From Leptobacterium_A meishanense (GTDB lineage Bacteria; Bacteroidota; Bacteroidia; Flavobacteriales; Flavobacteriaceae): 64,000 nt of DNA. The stretch is taken from contig NZ_JBBEXE010000001.1 of the NCBI RefSeq assembly GCF_037645805.1, positions 124,001-188,000 of the forward strand, written 5' to 3'. Under the pieces are notes generated by a model that was given only the letters and a program-made list of their open reading frames with translations, ran no database searches and was not told the DNA's origin. Positions 1 to 9,638 of the stretch are shown piece after piece (position 1 is the stretch's first letter; each line of letters starts with the position of its first letter). The position numbers and the translations under genes are program-made.

Positions 1-201
1 GCTATTAAGTGTTCCGGTATGCGTTATAAACTCCCTTTTGCCTTTTTTAAGCTCAATGGAATCAAAATATTTAGAAACTTTTGAAACCCTATCAGGATCT
101 CCTACAAAAATGATAGTATCAGCAATATCTTCGGGATGGAGGTTAAGATGGTAAATGCTCCCATCGGGGTTCAATATCAGCTCTGATTCAGGGATTTGCA
201 T
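1..201 (-). CDS. Nucleoside phosphorylase (uridine phosphorylase-like), N-terminal part only
   Basis: The first 67 codons of a gene that reads leftward out of the window. Translating the minus strand from the ATG at 201 gives an open frame to the edge, containing the phosphate-binding GDPDRV motif near residue 34 followed by a conserved THTG near the end. This is the start of the PNP/UDP phosphorylase family, which cleaves nucleosides with phosphate to base and ribose-1-phosphate in salvage. The sequence before the GDP motif (HLNLHPEDIADTIIFVGDPD) resembles Bacteroidota members annotated as uridine phosphorylase, but substrate cannot be fixed from the N-terminus. Its start lies 1 base after the stop of the DUF1835 gene, so the two are probably co-transcribed. 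Confidence 0.8.
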   Translation of the reverse strand, partial: MQIPESELILNPDGSIYHLNLHPEDIADTIIFVGDPDRVSKVSKYFDSIELKKGKREFITHTGTLNS

Positions 202-202
202 G

Positions 203-1135
203 CTATAGTTTCAGTAGCTTGTGAGTGTCTTCGTGATATAAAAACCCATATTTTGGAGCCCCTCCTAAATAAGTATCATTATTTTTAATAATAGGATAAT
301 AATTCGTACTTTTCTTAAGAACAGCAAGGCCTTGCTTGTTCAATTGAACTGGATTGAATGATTTAAAAAGCGGCTTTAACGCTTCCGTTACTTTTAAAAA
401 CTGTGCTTCTCCATATCCGTAAATTCCTTGGTTTTTCAGTAGGTGCGAAATAAGTTTTTCTCTTGATTGAAAATCGTTTTGGGCTACTGTTTCCAATAGT
501 TGGTTTTCAATGTTATTAAGTCCATTTTTCACTGTGGGAAAACGTAATATATGTGCTTTCATTACCTCCGGGAGGTATTCAAATTGAGAGGAGTTAAATT
601 GTGTAAAGGTCTCTATTCTGATGGGATTGTCACCACAATATAATTGCCAAATATAATCGGCATATTCAATGTCATCCTGTGATAGTTCAATCCGGTTTTT
701 ATATAACTGTAATAATTTTTTGTTGCTTAGCTCTGATAAAGGGGCAGATATTCCTTTTTTATTGGCCTCTGCATAGTGAATCAAAGATACTTTTCTGTTT
801 TTACGGTGTTTTTTTAACCAGCTAATAAGCGCAATCATATTGATCTGTGAAAAAAGGCTTTGCTCAAACCATAGAACAATTTCTTCTTCTTTTTTATGAT
901 TGCATAGCGCCTTGTATTCTTTAAGGTTTAAGTCAACGAAAGCCCGCTTAGTAATTTTATAGGCTTTGTTTAAAAATTGATAACGAACTTTCCAGAAGGG
1001 CTCACTACCAACATCAGCAATTGTTTTGCCTTCGCTCAGCATTTCACGCCATGTTATAATTTCACCTTCAATGTTTAGTTTTTCTAGTTTAGAGGTAAGG
1101 GCATCTCCGCTTGTAATGTGAAGAATTTTGCTCAT
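203..1135 (-). CDS. DUF1835 domain-containing protein
   Basis: A 310-residue protein beginning KILHITSGDALTSKL, then a WREML motif near residue 30. This opening is the signature of the DUF1835 family, in which a short Rossmann-like N-terminal domain is followed by a helical C-terminal domain. No biochemical role is established. There is no signal peptide or membrane segment, so it is presumably cytoplasmic. It sits directly upstream of the nucleoside phosphorylase with a 1-base gap, which suggests shared transcription but does not reveal function. The family call rests on the N-terminal motif; the rest I recognise only as consistent in length. Confidence 0.75.
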   Translation of the reverse strand: MSKILHITSGDALTSKLEKLNIEGEIITWREMLSEGKTIADVGSEPFWKVRYQFLNKAYKITKRAFVDLNLKEYKALCNHKKEEEIVLWFEQSLFSQINMIALISWLKKHRKNRKVSLIHYAEANKKGISAPLSELSNKKLLQLYKNRIELSQDDIEYADYIWQLYCGDNPIRIETFTQFNSSQFEYLPEVMKAHILRFPTVKNGLNNIENQLLETVAQNDFQSREKLISHLLKNQGIYGYGEAQFLKVTEALKPLFKSFNPVQLNKQGLAVLKKSTNYYPIIKNNDTYLGGAPKYGFLYHEDTHKLLKL

Positions 1136-1202
1136 TTTTGTCTAAATTGTGGTTGTAAATGTAAAAAATTATACGGTTTAATCAACTTTTTTGAACCTAA
1201 AT

Positions 1203-1559
1203 TTAACCTCCAACACGTTTTACTTTATATCCTAACGATTGTAAGATAGCAATTATTTTATCTCGATAATTTCCTTGGACAATAATGTCACTTTCTTTCA
1301 CAGAACCACCTACACCACACTTAGTTTTGAGCAATTTAGCCAACTTTTTTAATGCTTCTTCACTCCCTTGAAAACCTTTTATGATTGTCACAGTCTTACC
1401 TCCGCGTCCTTTATTACTAAAATGCGCTTCCAATCTTTGATCGGCATTTGATAGCGTATTACTTTCATCTGTTTCTGAGGATGATTCAGGTGTAAAATTA
1501 TCATCTGTTGAAAAAACAAACCCACTTAAATCTTCCAGACTATTTAATTTCTTGGTCAT
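1203..1559 (-). CDS. SUI1/eIF1-like translation initiation factor (YciH family)
   Basis: A 118-residue protein. The first 45 residues are acidic and Ser-rich, probably disordered. Residues about 50-118 form a SUI1 domain with the conserved KGRGGKTVT strand, a KCGVGGSVK turn and an ending IIVQGNYRDKI. The family is the bacterial relative of eukaryotic eIF1; E. coli YciH binds ribosomes and affects start-site fidelity. The gene begins 6 bases after the stop of the 2OG oxygenase gene, so both likely share a transcript. Gene name yciH would be by similarity only. Confidence 0.88.
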   Translation of the reverse strand: MTKKLNSLEDLSGFVFSTDDNFTPESSSETDESNTLSNADQRLEAHFSNKGRGGKTVTIIKGFQGSEEALKKLAKLLKTKCGVGGSVKESDIIVQGNYRDKIIAILQSLGYKVKRVGG

Positions 1560-1565
1560 CAGCTA

Positions 1566-2513
1566 TTATTTAATCAATCCTAATTCAATAAGGCGTTCAT
1601 GCAAAAAGGCTCCCGCAGTAATGTCATCATATAACTTAGGGTGTGTTTCATCAATGCAATTTTCAAGGCAGTCGAGGGGCATTTCACTTACCGGGTGCAT
1701 AAAGAAAGGAATAGAATAACGGGAAGTTCCCCAAAGTTCACGAGGAGGGTTTACCACTCTATGGATAGTAGACTTTAGTTTGTTATTTGTATGGCGTGAT
1801 AGCATATCACCTACATTAATCATTAATTCATCCGCTTCAGCGATGGCATCAATCCATTCTCCTTTATGGTTCTGCACTTGCAGCCCACGACCTTGCGCCC
1901 CCATCAATAATGTGATAAGGTTGATGTCTCCATGCGCAGCCGCTCTTACTGCATCCTTTGGCTCTTCCGTAATAGGAGGGTAATGAATAGGTCTTAATAT
2001 GGAGTTTCCATTCTTGATCCATTTGTCAAAATAAGTTTCTTCTAACCCTATATGCAATGCCAATGCACGAAGTACATACTTTGCTGTTTTCTCAAGCATT
2101 TTATACGCATCTTTACCTACTTCATTGAATTTAGGCAATTCATTGACTATAACATTCGGAGGGTACTCGCTGGCCAAGCGGCTACCATCTTCTATATATT
2201 GGCCAAAATGCCAAAACTCTTTTAAATCTCCTTCTTTTCGCCCTTTAGCATGTTCTTTTCCAAAAGAGGTGTAACCACGTTGTCCGCCGATCCCTTCAAT
2301 TTCGTATTGTTTTTTAACAGCATCCGGAAGGTTAAAAAAGGCTTTTACCTGATCGTATAAATCGTTTACCAACCGGTCATTCAAAAAATGCCCTTTTAGC
2401 GCTACAAACCCAATAGTCTCATAGGCTTCTCCTATTTCGCTTACAAATTTCTTTTTTAATTCGGGAGCATTACTTATAAATTCCCGAAGATCAACGCTTG
2501 GTATCTTATTCAT
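1566..2513 (-). CDS. 2-oxoglutarate/Fe(II)-dependent oxygenase, isopenicillin-N-synthase-like
   Basis: A 315-residue protein with the two-domain layout of the isopenicillin N synthase/2OG dioxygenase superfamily: an N-terminal DIOX_N region (residues 1-120, opening with KIPSVDLREF) and a double-stranded beta-helix core. The iron ligands are visible as HGD (near residue 193) and the distal His in STIHRVVNPP (near residue 251), followed by the RYS element that binds the 2OG carboxylate. The substrate is unknown; flavobacterial genomes usually carry one such gene. It is divergent from the E1 dehydrogenase gene across a 129-base gap that must hold both promoters. Confidence 0.88.
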   Translation of the reverse strand: MNKIPSVDLREFISNAPELKKKFVSEIGEAYETIGFVALKGHFLNDRLVNDLYDQVKAFFNLPDAVKKQYEIEGIGGQRGYTSFGKEHAKGRKEGDLKEFWHFGQYIEDGSRLASEYPPNVIVNELPKFNEVGKDAYKMLEKTAKYVLRALALHIGLEETYFDKWIKNGNSILRPIHYPPITEEPKDAVRAAAHGDINLITLLMGAQGRGLQVQNHKGEWIDAIAEADELMINVGDMLSRHTNNKLKSTIHRVVNPPRELWGTSRYSIPFFMHPVSEMPLDCLENCIDETHPKLYDDITAGAFLHERLIELGLIK

Positions 2514-2642
2514 AATAATGTGTTAGTACAAATACAATAGACTACAAAAATAATGAAATTACAAATGAGATGCATGTTTGTGGAAGATATGCACAAAACA
2601 TTCCTTTTATTTTCTAAATTTACTCATTACAAATTTTAGAGA

Positions 2643-4646
2643 ATGAATAACAATATTTCTGAACTGGGGTTTCGTTATGACAGAAAGGGTATTAGTGAGG
2701 ATACCTTGTTATATTTATATGAGGCATTGTTAAAACCCCGTTTGATAGAAGAAAAGATGCTTATTTTATTACGGCAGGGGAAGATATCAAAGTGGTTCAG
2801 TGGAATAGGACAGGAAGCTATTGCCGTAGGGGTGACGGCTGCTTTGAGAGAAGACGAATACATTTTGCCGATGCACCGGAATTTGGGGGTATTCACTACC
2901 CGAAAGATTCCTTTAAACCGATTGTTTTCCCAATGGCAGGGAAAGGCAAATGGATTCACTAAGGGTCGCGATAGAAGTTTTCATTTTGGCACACAAGAAT
3001 ATAAGATCGTGGGGATGATTTCACATTTAGGGCCGCAATTGGGAGTAGCGGATGGCATTGCACTGGCAAGTAAACTCCGAAACGATCCAAAAGTATGTGC
3101 TGTATTCACAGGTGAAGGCGCCACAAGTGAAGGTGATTTTCATGAAGCATTAAATATAGCTGCTGTGTGGGAATTACCGGTGCTTTTTTGTGTTGAAAAT
3201 AACGGCTATGGCCTTTCCACGGCTACCAATGAGCAGTACCGGTGTAATCATATAGCTGATAAAGGAATTGGGTATGGCATGGAATCGCATATAATTGACG
3301 GGAATAATATTCTGGAAGTATACACCACGGTTTCTGAACTCGCAAAGAGTGTACGAAAGAATCCTAGGCCAATACTTTTAGAATTTAAAACATTTCGTAT
3401 GCGTGGACATGAAGAAGCTAGTGGTACCAAATATGTCCCAAAAGCGCTCATGGACGAATGGGCTTCTAAAGACCCAATCGCAAACTATAAAAATTACCTG
3501 TTTCAAGAAGGGGTTTTAACAAAAGAAAAAGTAATTGCGATAGAAGATGAACTTAAAAACGAAATAGAAGTAAACATACAAAAAGCTTTTGAGGAAAAAT
3601 CTATAAGCTCTTCTGTAAGTTATGAGTTAGGTGATGTTTACAAAAGTTCTGTATATCAAGAAATTAAACATTCTTCATCGCAAAAAAACATACGTTATGT
3701 AGATGCTATTTCAGAAGGATTGCACCAATCCATGGAGCGCCATAAAAACTTGGTCATTATGGGTCAGGATATTGCAGAATATGGAGGTGTTTTTAAGATA
3801 ACCGAAGGATTTTTAGAGGTTTTTGGGAAAGAACGTGTGCGTAATACGCCTATCTGTGAATCAGGTATTGTATCTGCAGCTATGGGATTGTCTATAAATG
3901 GCTACAAAGCCGTAGTAGAAATGCAGTTTGCCGATTTTGTTTCCAGTGGATTTAACCCAATTGTCAATTATCTGGCAAAATCCCATTATCGGTGGGGCGA
4001 AAAAGCGGATATAGTAATACGGATGCCTTGTGGTGCAGGAGTGCAAGCTGGGCCTTTTCATTCACAAACCAATGAAGCTTGGTTTACCAAAACACCTGGA
4101 TTAAAGGTGGTTTACCCTGCATTTCCTTATGATGCAAAAGGACTGCTAACTACTGCTGTTAATGACCCCAATCCGGTCTTGTTTTTTGAGCACAAAGCAT
4201 TGTACAGAAACGTTTATCAAGATGTGCCTGAAGATTATTTTACACTACCTTTCGGAAAAGCTGCTAAGCTAAAAGAAGGAGAACAAGTATCAATTATTTC
4301 TTATGGGGCTGGAGTACATTGGGCATTGGAATTATTAGAAAAATATACTGACATACAAGCAGATGTGATTGATCTAAGGACTTTACAGCCTTTAGATATG
4401 ACAACAATATACCAATCGGTACAAAAAACAGGAAAAGCCATTATTTTACAAGAGGACACTCTTTTTGGGGGTGTTGCAAATGATATCGCTGCTATGATTA
4501 TGGAAAATTGCTTTGAGTACCTTGATGCCCCTGTGCTACGGGTAGGTAGCCTAGAAACCCCTGTTCCATTCGCAAAACCTTTAGAAGACCAGTTTCTGCC
4601 CAAGAAACGTTTTGAAAAAGCGCTTTTAGAATTAATAGCGTATTAA
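2643..4646 (+). CDS. 2-oxo-acid dehydrogenase E1, fused alpha and beta subunits
   Basis: A 667-residue fusion. Residues 20-330 are the E1 alpha part, with the thiamine diphosphate motif GEGATSEGDF at 157 to NN at 186-187 and the R-x-R-x-H loop (RMRGHEEASG) near 252. From about residue 350 the E1 beta part begins (RYVDAISEGL, then GQDIAEYGG). The enzyme decarboxylates a 2-oxo acid and passes the acyl group to lipoyl-E2. The fused form is common in Bacteroidota and is usually assigned to branched-chain 2-oxoisovalerate dehydrogenase, but pyruvate use cannot be excluded; no E2 or E3 gene lies nearby. A short hairpin terminator follows. Confidence 0.9.
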   Translation: MNNNISELGFRYDRKGISEDTLLYLYEALLKPRLIEEKMLILLRQGKISKWFSGIGQEAIAVGVTAALREDEYILPMHRNLGVFTTRKIPLNRLFSQWQGKANGFTKGRDRSFHFGTQEYKIVGMISHLGPQLGVADGIALASKLRNDPKVCAVFTGEGATSEGDFHEALNIAAVWELPVLFCVENNGYGLSTATNEQYRCNHIADKGIGYGMESHIIDGNNILEVYTTVSELAKSVRKNPRPILLEFKTFRMRGHEEASGTKYVPKALMDEWASKDPIANYKNYLFQEGVLTKEKVIAIEDELKNEIEVNIQKAFEEKSISSSVSYELGDVYKSSVYQEIKHSSSQKNIRYVDAISEGLHQSMERHKNLVIMGQDIAEYGGVFKITEGFLEVFGKERVRNTPICESGIVSAAMGLSINGYKAVVEMQFADFVSSGFNPIVNYLAKSHYRWGEKADIVIRMPCGAGVQAGPFHSQTNEAWFTKTPGLKVVYPAFPYDAKGLLTTAVNDPNPVLFFEHKALYRNVYQDVPEDYFTLPFGKAAKLKEGEQVSIISYGAGVHWALELLEKYTDIQADVIDLRTLQPLDMTTIYQSVQKTGKAIILQEDTLFGGVANDIAAMIMENCFEYLDAPVLRVGSLETPVPFAKPLEDQFLPKKRFEKALLELIAY

Positions 4647-4664
4647 TATCCGCTTAGCAGTTTT

Positions 4665-4690
4665 AAAAAAGATGATTCATCTTTTTTTTT
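4665..4690 (+). terminator. Rho-independent terminator after E1 dehydrogenase
   Basis: The arms aaaaaagatga and tcatctttttt pair around a very short loop and are followed by a run of T, 18 bases after the E1 stop codon. It separates the E1 gene from the lipocalin operon. Confidence 0.7.
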
Positions 4691-4723
4691 GTAAATTTAA
4701 CAAGTAGAGTAAACTCAAATCTT

Positions 4724-5206
4724 ATGAAAAAAATCAAATTTTTAATACCTGTGATGGTTATTGTATGTTCATGTTCTGTTTCAAAGGTAGAACGAAGCGC
4801 CCGCAATACGATTGACGGAAACTGGATACTCAATGATATTACGTATAGTAGCACAGGAACCTTTAATATAAAAATGTTCAACGATATCGATGCTTCTTGT
4901 CTTGAAGGGAGTAATTGGTTTTTCCGGTCAAATAACAGCACGGGGACTTATGAAGTTACTAATACAGGTTGCCCGACAGGTATAAGATATATACGTTGGG
5001 CAGCAGTGGAGACCACAAAAGGTAGCGGGTCTTATGATTTTACTTTTAAGTTTACCGATGAAAACAAAAGAGACCTTCAAAAAAATACAGGCTACCGCTT
5101 ACAATTAAAATACTTGGACGATAACCGGATGCGGTTGTCACAAACGGTAACTTTTGAAAATAAACCTTTTATTATATCAATGAATTTTAATAGAAAATCC
5201 TACTAA
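4724..5206 (+). CDS. Lipocalin-family lipoprotein
   Basis: A 160-residue protein with a lipoprotein signal peptide (MKKIKFLIPVMVIVCSCS, lipobox Cys near residue 15-17). The mature part opens with the pattern IDGNWILNDITY and continues as short beta strands, typical of the lipocalin-like proteins abundant in Flavobacteriaceae. The ligand is unknown. It is the first gene of a tight three-gene envelope operon with OmpA (4-base gap) and a dienelactone hydrolase. Family assignment rests on the N-terminal G-x-W signature and length. Confidence 0.72.
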   Translation: MKKIKFLIPVMVIVCSCSVSKVERSARNTIDGNWILNDITYSSTGTFNIKMFNDIDASCLEGSNWFFRSNNSTGTYEVTNTGCPTGIRYIRWAAVETTKGSGSYDFTFKFTDENKRDLQKNTGYRLQLKYLDDNRMRLSQTVTFENKPFIISMNFNRKSY

Positions 5207-5210
5207 AAAC

Positions 5211-5903
5211 ATGAAAAAGCAAGTATACAATACTGTATTTTTATTTATATCACTATCGCTTGTTATGGGATGTGGTGCAGTTCAGAACGCAAATAACAAA
5301 CAGAAAGGAGCTGTTATAGGAGCCACTTCAGGAGCCGTTATAGGAGGGGTTATAGGTAACAATGTCGGGAAAGGTAATACAGCACTCGGAGCTATTATTG
5401 GAGGTGTTGTTGGAGGCGCTGCAGGGGCTTATATTGGAGACCGGATGGACAGGCAAGCAGAGAAGATAGAAGAGGAACTCCCCGGTGCTGAAGTAACACG
5501 TGTAGGAGAGGGGATCAATGTTACTTTTGATGAATCCAGTGGAGTTTACTTCGAAACCAATAAACACGAATTAAATGCAACCTCAAGGGCAACTATTGAT
5601 AAATTGGCAGGTATTTTTAAAGAATATCCCAATACCAACATTCTGATAGAGGGCCATACAGATAGCTCAGGAAGTGAAGAATACAATCTTGTTTTATCTC
5701 AAAAAAGAGCCCAGTCAGTAGCAGATTATATGGTGAATTCAGGGCTTTCCCCAATCCGTTTTGCCACAAAATGGTATGGAGAGACGCAGCCCAAATACAC
5801 AAATGACACAGCAGAAGGCCGTTCCGGAAATAGACGGGTAGAGATTGCTATTGTAGCTAATGAACAATTAAAACAAGAGGCCATAGATAAAACCAAGCAA
5901 TAA
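5211..5903 (+). CDS. OmpA-family lipoprotein with glycine zipper
   Basis: A 230-residue protein with three parts. A lipoprotein signal ends at LVMGCG (Cys near residue 21). Residues 30-80 are a glycine-zipper segment of repeated GAVIGG-type motifs that probably inserts in the membrane. Residues 110-220 are an OmpA-like peptidoglycan-binding domain with the motifs IEGHTDSSGSEEYN and GRSGNRRVEI. It likely anchors the outer membrane to peptidoglycan. It lies between the lipocalin and dienelactone hydrolase genes with gaps of 4 and 1 bases. Confidence 0.9.
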   Translation: MKKQVYNTVFLFISLSLVMGCGAVQNANNKQKGAVIGATSGAVIGGVIGNNVGKGNTALGAIIGGVVGGAAGAYIGDRMDRQAEKIEEELPGAEVTRVGEGINVTFDESSGVYFETNKHELNATSRATIDKLAGIFKEYPNTNILIEGHTDSSGSEEYNLVLSQKRAQSVADYMVNSGLSPIRFATKWYGETQPKYTNDTAEGRSGNRRVEIAIVANEQLKQEAIDKTKQ

Positions 5904-5904
5904 A

Positions 5905-6723
5905 ATGAAAACGAACATTCTATTATTAACAGGTATTTTTCTTATTACGGTAATTGCTTGCAAAGAAAAACCAAAAACAGATGTAGCGACTGTAAAAATA
6001 AAAGGTGAAGAGGTAACCTATGCAACTGACTCCACTACAATGAACGGGTATATTGCTTATGATGAAAACAAAGAGACAAAACGCCCGGGCGTACTTGTTA
6101 TCCATGAATGGTGGGGGCATAACGACTATACCCGAAAACGTGCAGAAATGTTGGCTGAACTTGGATATGTAGCTATTGCGATAGATATGTATGGCGATGG
6201 AAAACAGGCAAATCATCCACAGGATGCCGCAAAGTTTGCAGCAAGTGTAATGGGAAACCTCCCGGAAGCAACAGCTCGTTTTAATGCCGCATTGGAAGTG
6301 CTGAAAAACAATCCTAATGTAGACACAGACAAAATTGCTGCAATTGGTTATTGCTTAGGAGGGAGCATCGCGTTGACGATGGCCAATAACGGAGCTGACC
6401 TGGATGCAGTAGCAGCATTCCATAGTGGGGTACAACTCCCTGTAATGCCTACGGATAGGTTAAAAGCTAATGTCTTTGTGGGCAATGGTGCAGAAGACCC
6501 ATTTATTGCTCCGGAAACAGTTGCTGATTTTAAAAGAGCTATGGACAGTGTTCAAGCGGATTATGAATATGTAGCCTATGAAGGTGCCGTGCATGCGTAC
6601 ACGAATAAAGAGGCAGATTCACTCGGTAAAAAATTCAACTTGCCATTAGCTTATCAAAGAGAGGCTGATGAAAAAGCATGGAAATCACTTAAAAAACTAC
6701 TTGAAACGAGTTTCAATAACTGA
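5905..6723 (+). CDS. Dienelactone hydrolase family lipoprotein
   Basis: A 272-residue alpha/beta hydrolase. The N-terminus is a lipoprotein signal (LITVIAC, Cys at residue 19), so the enzyme is exported and lipidated. The dienelactone hydrolase signature is the Cys nucleophile in AIGYCLGGSIAL (near residue 150); an HEWWG element near residue 68 and AVHAYTN near residue 234 give the remaining family positions. Members hydrolyse esters or lactones; the natural substrate here is unknown. It is the last gene of the 4724-6723 operon. Confidence 0.88.
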   Translation: MKTNILLLTGIFLITVIACKEKPKTDVATVKIKGEEVTYATDSTTMNGYIAYDENKETKRPGVLVIHEWWGHNDYTRKRAEMLAELGYVAIAIDMYGDGKQANHPQDAAKFAASVMGNLPEATARFNAALEVLKNNPNVDTDKIAAIGYCLGGSIALTMANNGADLDAVAAFHSGVQLPVMPTDRLKANVFVGNGAEDPFIAPETVADFKRAMDSVQADYEYVAYEGAVHAYTNKEADSLGKKFNLPLAYQREADEKAWKSLKKLLETSFNN

Positions 6724-6791
6724 TTTTTATCATAGGCAACAGTATTTTTTCAATGTAATTTTAAGGTGTAAATGAGCAAATACCAAAAACA

Positions 6792-7640
6792 ATGAAAAAA
6801 ATATTGATTCCAACCGATTTCTCTGAAAATGCATGGAATGCATTGCAATATGCACTCGATTTGTATAAAGACGAAACATGCAATTTTTTTATTTTAAACG
6901 CATATTCGCCACCTATAGTAAGCCCTACCAACCCTATCACATCTGCCAGTACTACGAAAGTGTTGCTGGATGTTGCAAAAAAATCAGCTGAAGAAGGTTT
7001 AGCTGCTGTTATGGCGCGTATAAATGAGTCTTATAGTAGCTCAAAACACCAATTTGAAACAATAGCATCCTATGATTTTCTTGTAAGTGCCGTGAAGGAA
7101 ACGGTAAAAGAAAAGGAGATTGACATGGTTGTTATGGGAACCAAAGGGGCCAGTGGCCTTAAAGAAGTTATTATGGGAAGTAATACCGCAGGCGTTATTG
7201 GTCATATTGAGTGCCCATTATTGGCCATTCCGGAAGAGGCTGTATTTAAACCATTAAAGGAACTGGCTTTTGCCACTGATTATGCGTATTATCATGAACG
7301 GTTTGAATTGGCTGAATTACTTGAACTGGCGCAAAAGTACAACGCTTCTATTTGTGTACTGCATGCCTTGGAGCATAAAGACGGGTTGAGTAAAGAACAA
7401 GAGTTGGTCCGACAACATTTGGATGAATTGATGGAGCCTATTCAACATAGCTTTCACACCCTTACCAGGGTTTCACTGGAAACGGCCACACGGACATTTA
7501 CACAGAGCAGGGATATTGATATGTTGTGCATGGTTACCAAACACCATTCTTTTTTAACCCGGTTGTTTGGTAAGCCCCGTGTAGAAGAGATTAGCTTTCA
7601 TACCAAAATTCCGTTGTTGGTATTAAAAGAGGTAAGTTGA
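6792..7640 (+). CDS. Universal stress protein, tandem UspA domains
   Basis: A 282-residue cytoplasmic protein with two Usp domains. The first (1-148) opens MKKILIPTDFSENAWNAL and carries the nucleotide-binding motif GTKGASGLKEVIMGS near residue 117, so it probably binds ATP. The second (155-282) opens LKELAFATDYAYYHE and lacks an obvious G-2x-G-9x-G loop, so it may not bind nucleotide. Proteins of this layout are frequent in Flavobacteriaceae and respond to stress. The gene appears monocistronic; about 220 bases without a gene follow it. Confidence 0.9.
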   Translation: MKKILIPTDFSENAWNALQYALDLYKDETCNFFILNAYSPPIVSPTNPITSASTTKVLLDVAKKSAEEGLAAVMARINESYSSSKHQFETIASYDFLVSAVKETVKEKEIDMVVMGTKGASGLKEVIMGSNTAGVIGHIECPLLAIPEEAVFKPLKELAFATDYAYYHERFELAELLELAQKYNASICVLHALEHKDGLSKEQELVRQHLDELMEPIQHSFHTLTRVSLETATRTFTQSRDIDMLCMVTKHHSFLTRLFGKPRVEEISFHTKIPLLVLKEVS

Positions 7641-7859
7641 CTGCATAGGAGCAAAGTTCAAAATATTTAGGACTCGTTCTAATACTATTTATGAGGTTTT
7701 GTACAGAACATCCTTCTTAAAAACACATATCCTTAGCTTCATCTTTTAATTTTTTTCAAAAAGAATAGTAACTTTTTTTTGGTTAAAGAACAAACACTAT
7801 ATTGCGTTTTCGTTTTTAATTTAAGAGCTTCCAAATTTTGAACATGAAAACACTTAAAC

Positions 7860-9638
7860 ATGAGTAAAATAAACAACAGCATAACATTAGGTTTAACAAT
7901 AATTGCATTCATCATAACTACAAATTTAAGGGCGCAGCAAACGGCTATAGAAGATATCCAAGTGAGTTATTACCAAAAAGTACCTATGAGAGATGGTATA
8001 AACCTGTCTGCCAATGTTTTTAAACCAAAAGATTTAAAAGAGCCTTTACCGGCTATTATGGTTTTAACACCATATAATAATGACCATAACACCGAGAGGG
8101 GTATTTATTTCTCGACCAATGGTTATGTGTTTGTTTCAGTAGATGCCAGAGGGAGAGGAGATTCAGAAGGTACATTTATTCCTTTTGAAAATGAAGGAAA
8201 GGATGGCTATGATGCTATAGAATGGATAGCAAAGCAGCCATGGTGCAATGGGAAAGTAGCTGCCATGGGAGGTTCATATAAAGGAATGGTACAGTGGCTT
8301 ACTGCTAAAGAACACCCTCCTCATTTAACAACTATGGTGCCTACGGCTACTATTGCTCCAGGAATAGATGCGACATGGACCAATAACATTTCACATACTT
8401 ATAATTTAAATATTTTATCCTATGTTGCAGGAAAAATTACAAACACAAAAAATTTCTTTTCGTCATATAATATGGCTAAGATTGATCAATATTACAGAGA
8501 CCATGACTTTCCTTATATAAATTTACTAGATGCTATAGATTCTCCAGACAAAAAGATGCAAACTATCTTTAAACGTTGGTTGTCACACCCTACGTTTGAT
8601 TCGTACTGGAAAAACATCCTTCCAAAAATGGAAGATTACAAAAAAATGGACATTCCTATTTTAACAATTACAGGATATTTTGATGGGGATTTACCAGGAA
8701 CTTTTTACTATTATAATAACTATCAAAAGTATGCAACTCAAGCGAAAAAAGATAAAACATATATGATTATAGGCCCTTGGGATCACTCTGGAACAAGACG
8801 TCCAGTTGATAAGCTTGGAGGTTTAGATTTCGGTGAAAAATCAGTTATAGATATCTTTGAGCTACATAAGGAATGGTTTGATTATACTATGAAAGATAGT
8901 GAAAAACCAGAATTTTTAAAAGATCATATCACTTATTTTAAGATAGGCCCCGATGAATGGGATTATGTCCCAGACCTAGAATCTTTGTCTAATGAAAAAT
9001 ATACTTATTATTTATCGTCTCCGAATTCTAACCCTCAGGACATTTTCAACTCTGGTTTATTAATGAAAACACCGGTAAATGAAAAAGATGCCGATTTTGT
9101 TATTTACGACCCGTTAGAACCGCGGATATTGATTGAAGATGGTACTAATTATTTAACAACCCAAACCTATATTAATGAGAAAGGACGGTTGTTTTACCAT
9201 AGCCCTATATTAAATGAAGCAATTGAATTATCAGGCTTTATGGAGCTAAATTTATTTGCTGAAATTAATACGCCTGATACTGATTTAGAGTTTAGAGTTT
9301 ATGAAATAAAAGAAGATGGAACTAGTGTATGGCTTGGAAGTGGGATTATGCGTGCACGGTTCAGAAATTCAAACGAAGTTGAAGAATTAATTATTCCTGG
9401 TAGTGTTAATGAGTATAGAATGAAATCTTGGTTCATGCTTAATCGTACACTATCTAAAGGTAGCAGGATACGTTTAATGTTTGGGTATTTAGACTCTCCG
9501 GAATATCAAAAAAATTACAATTCCGGAAAAGATGTTTCTTTAGAAACCTCAAAAGATGCAAGAACAGCTACAATTAAACTATATAAATCAAAAAAATATC
9601 CAAGTAGGCTAGTGTTGCCTGTTAAGATTAAAAAATAA
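7860..9638 (+). CDS. CocE/NonD family serine hydrolase (X-Pro dipeptidyl-peptidase-like), exported
   Basis: A 592-residue protein with a Sec signal peptide (to about residue 25, ending NLRAQ). Residues 30-330 are the alpha/beta-hydrolase domain with the nucleophile in GGSYKGM (Ser139), preceded by VDARGRGDSEG; the catalytic His is probably in IGPWDHSG near residue 310. Residues 350-592 form the jelly-roll C-terminal domain of the X-Pro dipeptidyl peptidase/CocE/glutaryl-7-ACA acylase family. It may cleave acyl esters or N-terminal peptides in the periplasm. A short out-of-frame ATG (7844) upstream ends on a TAA overlapping the start region and is probably not a gene. Confidence 0.88.
   Translation: MSKINNSITLGLTIIAFIITTNLRAQQTAIEDIQVSYYQKVPMRDGINLSANVFKPKDLKEPLPAIMVLTPYNNDHNTERGIYFSTNGYVFVSVDARGRGDSEGTFIPFENEGKDGYDAIEWIAKQPWCNGKVAAMGGSYKGMVQWLTAKEHPPHLTTMVPTATIAPGIDATWTNNISHTYNLNILSYVAGKITNTKNFFSSYNMAKIDQYYRDHDFPYINLLDAIDSPDKKMQTIFKRWLSHPTFDSYWKNILPKMEDYKKMDIPILTITGYFDGDLPGTFYYYNNYQKYATQAKKDKTYMIIGPWDHSGTRRPVDKLGGLDFGEKSVIDIFELHKEWFDYTMKDSEKPEFLKDHITYFKIGPDEWDYVPDLESLSNEKYTYYLSSPNSNPQDIFNSGLLMKTPVNEKDADFVIYDPLEPRILIEDGTNYLTTQTYINEKGRLFYHSPILNEAIELSGFMELNLFAEINTPDTDLEFRVYEIKEDGTSVWLGSGIMRARFRNSNEVEELIIPGSVNEYRMKSWFMLNRTLSKGSRIRLMFGYLDSPEYQKNYNSGKDVSLETSKDARTATIKLYKSKKYPSRLVLPVKIKK

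Noticed and set aside
2675..2959. Antisense open frames within the E1 dehydrogenase gene and similar frames opposite most real genes
   Set aside because: They lie opposite strongly conserved coding sequence, and their translations show no domain, signal or start context.
7844..7867. Short upstream frame ahead of the CocE-type hydrolase as a leader peptide
   Set aside because: Seven codons with no distinctive residues and no terminator-like structure behind it.
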